Positions 5,092 to 8,682 of a stretch of 8,682 nt of DNA are shown one piece after another. The stretch is taken from the NCBI GenBank assembly GCA_031415655.1, contig JANOSD010000139.1, positions 1 to 8,682 of the forward strand. The letters are read 5' to 3'. The DNA is from JAKOVR01 sp031415655. GTDB lineage: Bacteria; Actinomycetota; Acidimicrobiia; Acidimicrobiales; Acidimicrobilacustridaceae. Made by a program: the position numbers and the translations under genes. Within the stretch, counting starts at the first letter, position 1; each line of letters begins with the position of its first letter. The notes beneath the pieces are model-generated. The model did no database searches and had not been told where the DNA came from. It saw only the letters and a list, made by a program, of their open reading frames with translations.

Positions 5092-6567
5092 ATGAGCGGG
5101 GTCGACGTCGACCGCGACTACAAACTCCTCATCGACGGCGAGTGGGTCACGCCGGGCGACGGCACCTACGAGATCGTGAACCCGGCCACGGAGCGGGTGG
5201 TGGGCCACGCCCCCAACGCCTCGATTGCCGACGCCGAAGCAGCAGCCGCCGCGGCTGCGGCGGCGTTCCCGGCGTGGTCGCGCACCACTTCGGACGAACG
5301 GGCGGCGCTGCTGAACAAGGCCGCCGATCTGCTCGACCAGAGTTTCAAGTCGCTCGTGCCCCTCGTGCAGGCCGAGACCGGCGCCACCCTCCGGGTCACC
5401 AAACAGATGCAGGTCCCGATGGCCTCGGTGCGGCTGCGTCGTTATGCGAAGGGCATCGCCGCGGAGCAGATGATTCCCGTCGAGCCCGGCGTCATGGCCA
5501 CCACGGCTCTCGCTCCGGGCGGCCTCATTGGTGGGGTCGCCCGCCGGGCGCCGGTCGGCGTCGTCGCCTGCATCACCTCCTACAACTTCCCGCTCACCAA
5601 CATGGCCGGCAAGATCGGTCCGGCGCTGGCCATGGGTAACACGGTCGTCGTGAAACCGGCGCCGCAGGATCCGCTCGGCATCGTGGCCATGGCGGAGGTT
5701 TTTACGGAAGCAGGTTTTCCACCGGGCGTGGTGAACTTCGTGGTCAGCCAAGGTCCCGGCCCGGCCGAGGCCCTAGTGAACTCGCCTCACGTCGACATGG
5801 TCAGCTTCACCGGTTCCACCGGCGTTGGCCGGCAGATCGGTGCGGTGGCCGGGGGTTCGATGAAACGCTTGCTCCTCGAACTCGGCGGGAAGGGTGCGGC
5901 GATCGTGTTCGACGACGCCGACATCAAGACGGCGGTCACCGGCATCACGTCGGTGTGGGCGTTCCATTCCGGTCAAATCTGCACGAGTCCCACCCGGGTG
6001 TTGGCGCAACGCGGCATCTACGACCAGCTCGTTGCGGCACTCACGAAGGCGGCCGGAAGATTCGCCGTGGGCGACCCCCTCCAACCCGAAACGGTGGTCG
6101 GCCCGGTGATCACCGCCGTGCATCGTGAACGAATCGGCAGCTACATCCAGGGCGCTCGCGACGAGGGGGCGACCATCGCTGCCGGCGGCAACCTCGTCGA
6201 CGTCGGCGGCACCGGCTTCTACGTGGAGCCCACCCTTATTGCCGACTGCAAACCGGGGATGCGGGTGATCCAAGAGGAGATCTTTGGCCCGGTCATTTCG
6301 GTGGTGCCGTTCGACGACGCCGACGAGGTGGTGGCGCTGGCCAACGGCACCGATTTCGGTCTCTACGACTACGTCTTCTCCACCGACACTGCCAAGGCCT
6401 ACGCCGTGGCCCAACAACTCCGCACCGGCAACGTCGGCATCAACACCGTGCAACGCAACAACGAGCTGCCGTTCGGCGGGTTCAAACAGAGTGGCGTGGG
6501 TCGAGACGGCGGCCGGTTCGGCTTCCACGCCTACACCGAGCTTCAGTCCATCGTGTTCCCGTCCTAG
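5092..6567 (+). CDS. NAD(P)-dependent aldehyde dehydrogenase
   Basis: The 491-residue protein is full length for the ALDH superfamily and oxidises an aldehyde to a carboxylic acid. Key elements are in order: SYNFP with Asn165 of the oxyanion hole, VVVKPAP with cofactor-binding Lys188, the FTGSTGVG loop (239-246), LLELGGKGA with general base Glu263, SGQICTSP with catalytic Cys297, EEIFGP with Glu397 region, and FGGFKQSG (461-468). All catalytic residues are present, so it should be active. An Ala run (50-58) in the N-terminal helix is normal in GC-rich ALDHs. ATG 5092 is chosen from the MSGVDVDRDYKLLIDGEW start and AAGGA about 10 nt upstream; in-frame starts at 4987 and 5059 would extend through the hairpin. 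It follows the amidohydrolase by 121 bp and precedes the ADH by 48 bp. It likely takes the aldehyde made by that ADH; the exact substrate is unknown. Confidence 0.95.
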   Translation: MSGVDVDRDYKLLIDGEWVTPGDGTYEIVNPATERVVGHAPNASIADAEAAAAAAAAAFPAWSRTTSDERAALLNKAADLLDQSFKSLVPLVQAETGATLRVTKQMQVPMASVRLRRYAKGIAAEQMIPVEPGVMATTALAPGGLIGGVARRAPVGVVACITSYNFPLTNMAGKIGPALAMGNTVVVKPAPQDPLGIVAMAEVFTEAGFPPGVVNFVVSQGPGPAEALVNSPHVDMVSFTGSTGVGRQIGAVAGGSMKRLLLELGGKGAAIVFDDADIKTAVTGITSVWAFHSGQICTSPTRVLAQRGIYDQLVAALTKAAGRFAVGDPLQPETVVGPVITAVHRERIGSYIQGARDEGATIAAGGNLVDVGGTGFYVEPTLIADCKPGMRVIQEEIFGPVISVVPFDDADEVVALANGTDFGLYDYVFSTDTAKAYAVAQQLRTGNVGINTVQRNNELPFGGFKQSGVGRDGGRFGFHAYTELQSIVFPS

Positions 6568-6602
6568 GGTCCTCCCACTCGGGCCCCAACCCCAAACGCA
6601 AA

Positions 6603-6608
6603 GGGAGG
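6603..6608 (+). promoter_or_regulatory. Strong ribosome binding site GGGAGG, possibly masked
   Basis: GGGAGG lies 7 nt before the ADH ATG. A perfectly complementary CCTCCC (6571-6576) sits 26 nt upstream in the same 48-bp gap, so a 6-bp stem could hide the site until it is opened by ribosomes finishing the ALDH gene. The binding site is clear; the masking is inference. Confidence 0.6.
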
Positions 6609-6615
6609 CCGGCAC

Positions 6616-7698
6616 ATGCGCGGCATCGTCTACACCGAAAATGAGCTGCGTGTCGTCGACTCGCTCACCGTTCGCGACCCGCGCCCCGGCGAGGTACGCA
6701 TCCAGATCGTGCGGGCCGGGGTCTGTCACTCGGACGTGAGTGTGGTGAACGGCACGATCCCGTTCCCCACGCCGGTGGTGCTCGGCCACGAGGCGGCCGG
6801 CATCGTGATGGAGCTCGGCGAAGGGGTGAAAGGGCTCGCCGTGGGCGATCACGTGGTGATCTCTACCCTCGGCAACTGCGGTGCCTGCGCGGCCTGTGAT
6901 TCCGGCAAGCCGACCCACTGCCGGGCGACGTTTGGGAAGCTGTCGGCACCGTTCAAGCTTGACGGCGAGCGGGCCTTTCAGTTCGCCAACATCGGGGCCT
7001 TCGCGGAGGAGACGGTGGTGAAAGCCGGGCAGGCCGTGAAGATCCATCCCGAGGTGCCCTTCGAGGTGGCATCGCTGCTCGGCTGCGGGGTGATCACCGG
7101 CGTCGGTGCCGTGTTCAATCGGGCCAAGGTCGGGCACGGGCAGAGCGCGGTAGTGATCGGCGTGGGTGGTATCGGCCTCAACGTGATCCAGGGTCTGGCG
7201 CTGTCCGACGCGCTGCCGATCATTGCCATCGACGCCAATCCAAAGAAACGTGAACTGGCGCTGCAGTTCGGGGCTACGCACTTCATCGATGCGTCGGCAA
7301 CCGATGCCGACGGCGTCGCCGCCGCGGTGAAGGAGCTGTGCCCCAACGGCGTGGACTTCGCCTTCGAATGCGTGGGGCATCCGGCCCTGATTCGTCAGAG
7401 CATCGACCTCCTCGACTGGGGCGGCACCTGCGTGATCCTCGGCGTTCCCAAACTCGGCACTGAGGCCAACTTCATGGTGCACGGCCTCTACAACGACAAG
7501 ACGATCATGGGCTGCCGGTATGGTGCCGGCCGTCCCCACACGGACATTCCACTGTTCGTGGATCTCTACCGGGCGGGTCGACTCAAGCTTGACGAGTTGG
7601 TCACCCGCACCTATCCGATGGCCGACATCCAACAGACGCTCGACGACATGCACAACGGCGACCTCGCCCGCGGCGTGCTCGAAGTGACGTCGGTCTAG
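6616..7698 (+). CDS. Zinc-dependent alcohol dehydrogenase (medium-chain, class III-like)
   Basis: This 360-residue medium-chain dehydrogenase/reductase carries both zinc sites. Catalytic zinc ligands are Cys37 (AGVCHSD), His58 with Glu59 (GHEAAG) and Cys157 (LLGCGV). Structural zinc is held by Cys88, Cys91, Cys94 and Cys102, the canonical CxxCxxCx7C lobe. The Rossmann motif GVGGIG (182-187) is followed about 20 residues later by Asp206 at the end of the second strand, predicting NAD(H) over NADP(H). It probably interconverts a primary alcohol and aldehyde and hands the aldehyde to the ALDH 48 bp upstream. It resembles actinobacterial alcohol dehydrogenases related to the mycothiol- or NDMA-dependent group, but I cannot assign the subgroup or cofactor recycling mode from sequence alone. 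The ATG has a GGGAGG site 7 nt upstream. The cyclase-family gene starts 16 bp after its stop. Confidence 0.95.
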   Translation: MRGIVYTENELRVVDSLTVRDPRPGEVRIQIVRAGVCHSDVSVVNGTIPFPTPVVLGHEAAGIVMELGEGVKGLAVGDHVVISTLGNCGACAACDSGKPTHCRATFGKLSAPFKLDGERAFQFANIGAFAEETVVKAGQAVKIHPEVPFEVASLLGCGVITGVGAVFNRAKVGHGQSAVVIGVGGIGLNVIQGLALSDALPIIAIDANPKKRELALQFGATHFIDASATDADGVAAAVKELCPNGVDFAFECVGHPALIRQSIDLLDWGGTCVILGVPKLGTEANFMVHGLYNDKTIMGCRYGAGRPHTDIPLFVDLYRAGRLKLDELVTRTYPMADIQQTLDDMHNGDLARGVLEVTSV

Positions 7699-7714
7699 CG
7701 GAGCGGCTCGCGAC

Positions 7715-8641
7715 ATGGCGCTCCCCGACGAGTTGCAGGAGCTGGCGGCCAAGGTCTCGAACTGGGGCCGATGGGGTGAAAAGGACCAGCGGGGTACGGG
7801 CAACCTCATCGATGCGGAGGCCGCCCGCCGGGGTACGGCGTTGGTGCGCGACGGGCGACACCGCAGCCTGGCGATGCCGCTCGACCAGACGAGTCCTCAA
7901 GCTGGCGGTGCCCCCGGTCGTATCGCCCCGCTGCGCACCATGTTGGCCATCAACCAGACCTACACCGGCCACGAGGGCGACGCCGCCTTCAACGACGACA
8001 CGGTGGTAATGGCCATGAGTGCGGCCACCCACATCGATGCGCTCGCCCATGTCACCTACGGCGGGTTCATGTACAACGGTTTCCCCGCTACCCGAGTGAC
8101 TGCCGCCGGCGCCGGGAAGTGCGGCGTGGAGACCATCCACCCACTACTCAGCCGCGGGGTGCTGCTCGATGTTGCCCGAGCCAAGGGGGTCGACCGGCTC
8201 GAGAAGGGCTACGCCATCACCGCAGAAGATCTCGATGCGGCGCTGGAGTTCGGCAAGGTGACGTTGCAACCTGGTGATGTGGCCTTGGTGCGCACGGGCC
8301 ACATGCAGTGGTTCCATGAGGGCAAGGCGTGGGACTACAACCACGACTGCCCCGGTCTGTCCACCCATACCATCGAGTGGGTTCGTCATCACGACCTTGG
8401 CGCCGTGTTCAACGACACGTATGTCTACGAGGTGTGGCCGCCCCAGGACTGGGCAGCGATGATGGTCGTGCACATGATCCACCTGCGCGACATGGGCCAG
8501 CTGCAGGGTCAGAACTTCGATCTCGAAGCACTCGCCACCGAGTGCGCCGACGACGGACGATACGAGTTCTGCTTCTGGGCTGCCCCCGAGCCGTTCACCG
8601 GCGGCTGTTCCGCCCCCCTCAACCCCATCATCACCAAGTAA
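7715..8641 (+). CDS. Cyclase-family (PF04199-type) metal-dependent hydrolase
   Basis: The 308-residue protein belongs to the cyclase / kynurenine formamidase-like fold, in its longer (~300-residue) branch. The N-terminal NWGRWGEKDQRGTGNLID is the typical opening of that branch. The family metal motif HxGTHxDxPxH is present as SAATHIDALAH (102-112): His106, Asp108 and His112 are kept, but the first His is Ser102 and the Gly is Ala104. Then VTYGGFMYNG follows as expected, and PGDVALVRTGHMQW and the H-D-L-G-A-V-F-N-D segment complete the core. Relatives hydrolyse N-formylkynurenine or isatin (ring-opening hydrolysis); the substrate here is unknown. Start ATG 7715 has GGAG 11 nt upstream and lies 16 bp after the ADH stop, so the two are co-transcribed. 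It is cytoplasmic by absence of a signal peptide. Confidence 0.9.
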   Translation: MALPDELQELAAKVSNWGRWGEKDQRGTGNLIDAEAARRGTALVRDGRHRSLAMPLDQTSPQAGGAPGRIAPLRTMLAINQTYTGHEGDAAFNDDTVVMAMSAATHIDALAHVTYGGFMYNGFPATRVTAAGAGKCGVETIHPLLSRGVLLDVARAKGVDRLEKGYAITAEDLDAALEFGKVTLQPGDVALVRTGHMQWFHEGKAWDYNHDCPGLSTHTIEWVRHHDLGAVFNDTYVYEVWPPQDWAAMMVVHMIHLRDMGQLQGQNFDLEALATECADDGRYEFCFWAAPEPFTGGCSAPLNPIITK

Positions 8642-8668
8642 CCCCCACCCCCTTTTCGGTTTTTGGTA

Positions 8669-8674
8669 GGGGAG
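8669..8674 (+). promoter_or_regulatory. Shine-Dalgarno-like GGGGAG at the right edge
   Basis: GGGGAG ends 8 nt before the window ends, with no start codon yet reached. With the cyclase stop only 28 bp upstream, a fifth co-directional gene probably begins just past the edge. A short CCCCT...AGGGG pairing (8649-8653 with 8668-8672) could partly cover this site. The next gene itself is not visible. Confidence 0.4.
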
Positions 8675-8682
8675 ACGCATCA

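Noticed and set aside
6565..6570. TAGGGT as an internal -10 box before ADH
   Set aside because: It overlaps the ALDH stop codon and has no -35 at 17-18 bp.
5773..7809. Very long minus-strand open frame (678 codons)
   Set aside because: Covers ALDH and ADH on the opposite strand; both plus genes have complete catalytic motifs. The minus frame is open only because of codon bias.
8642..8668. Terminator after the cyclase-family gene
   Set aside because: The T-runs here are not preceded by a stable stem, and the GGGGAG that follows suggests the operon continues.

Overview
The window looks like chromosomal DNA of a high-GC actinobacterium. It is strongly G/C-biased at third codon positions, has two lipobox-containing lipoproteins with Ala/Thr-rich linkers, and shows TANNNT -10 boxes placed 6-7 nt before start codons, the usual layout of leaderless actinobacterial genes. 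The style of the degradative genes (DDHxxEP amidohydrolase, large cyclase-family protein) would fit Acidimicrobiia or mycobacteria-like lineages, but that placement is an inference from sequence style only. I see no rRNA, tRNA, insertion sequence, CRISPR array or phage gene.

Left part (1-2690). A minus-strand gene, cut by the left edge, encodes an unnamed protein that looks like a tandem ferredoxin-like (dimeric alpha/beta barrel) fold. It is divergent from a plus-strand TIM-barrel, glycoside-hydrolase-like lipoprotein (926-1990), and the short gap holds two -10 boxes and a perfect 6-bp palindrome. Next comes a Uma2-family (DUF820) nuclease-like gene broken by a one-base frameshift near 2400. 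It ends tail-to-tail against a DUF3558-like lipoprotein gene on the minus strand (2720-3313), with a 7-bp hairpin across the convergence point. The lipoprotein leader carries a 14-bp tandem repeat.

Right part (3314-8682). A 439-bp gap without a convincing gene ends in a well-formed promoter (CTGACA-N17-TAGGCT) overlapped by a CTGAC-N5-GTCAG palindrome. It probably drives a leaderless operon: amidohydrolase (3753-4970), NAD(P)-dependent aldehyde dehydrogenase (5092-6567), zinc-dependent alcohol dehydrogenase (6616-7698), cyclase-family hydrolase (7715-8641), and probably a further gene past the right edge. The 121-bp gap between the first two genes contains no TA dinucleotide on the plus strand, so no TANNNT -10 box, but it holds a 12-bp perfect inverted repeat and three CCGAAC boxes spaced exactly 21 bp apart.

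Taken together, the right-hand genes look like part of a catabolic route. Alcohol and aldehyde oxidation (ADH, ALDH) are combined with two hydrolytic or decarboxylating metalloenzymes (amidohydrolase_2 and cyclase superfamilies) acting on a ring-derived or acyl substrate. The substrate cannot be read from this sequence. I found no clearly new biological system; the most unusual signals are regulatory: leaderless promoters with palindromes, the structured amidohydrolase-ALDH gap and the repeat-bearing lipoprotein leader. The broken Uma2 gene and the altered metal motif of the cyclase-family protein also deserve a check.
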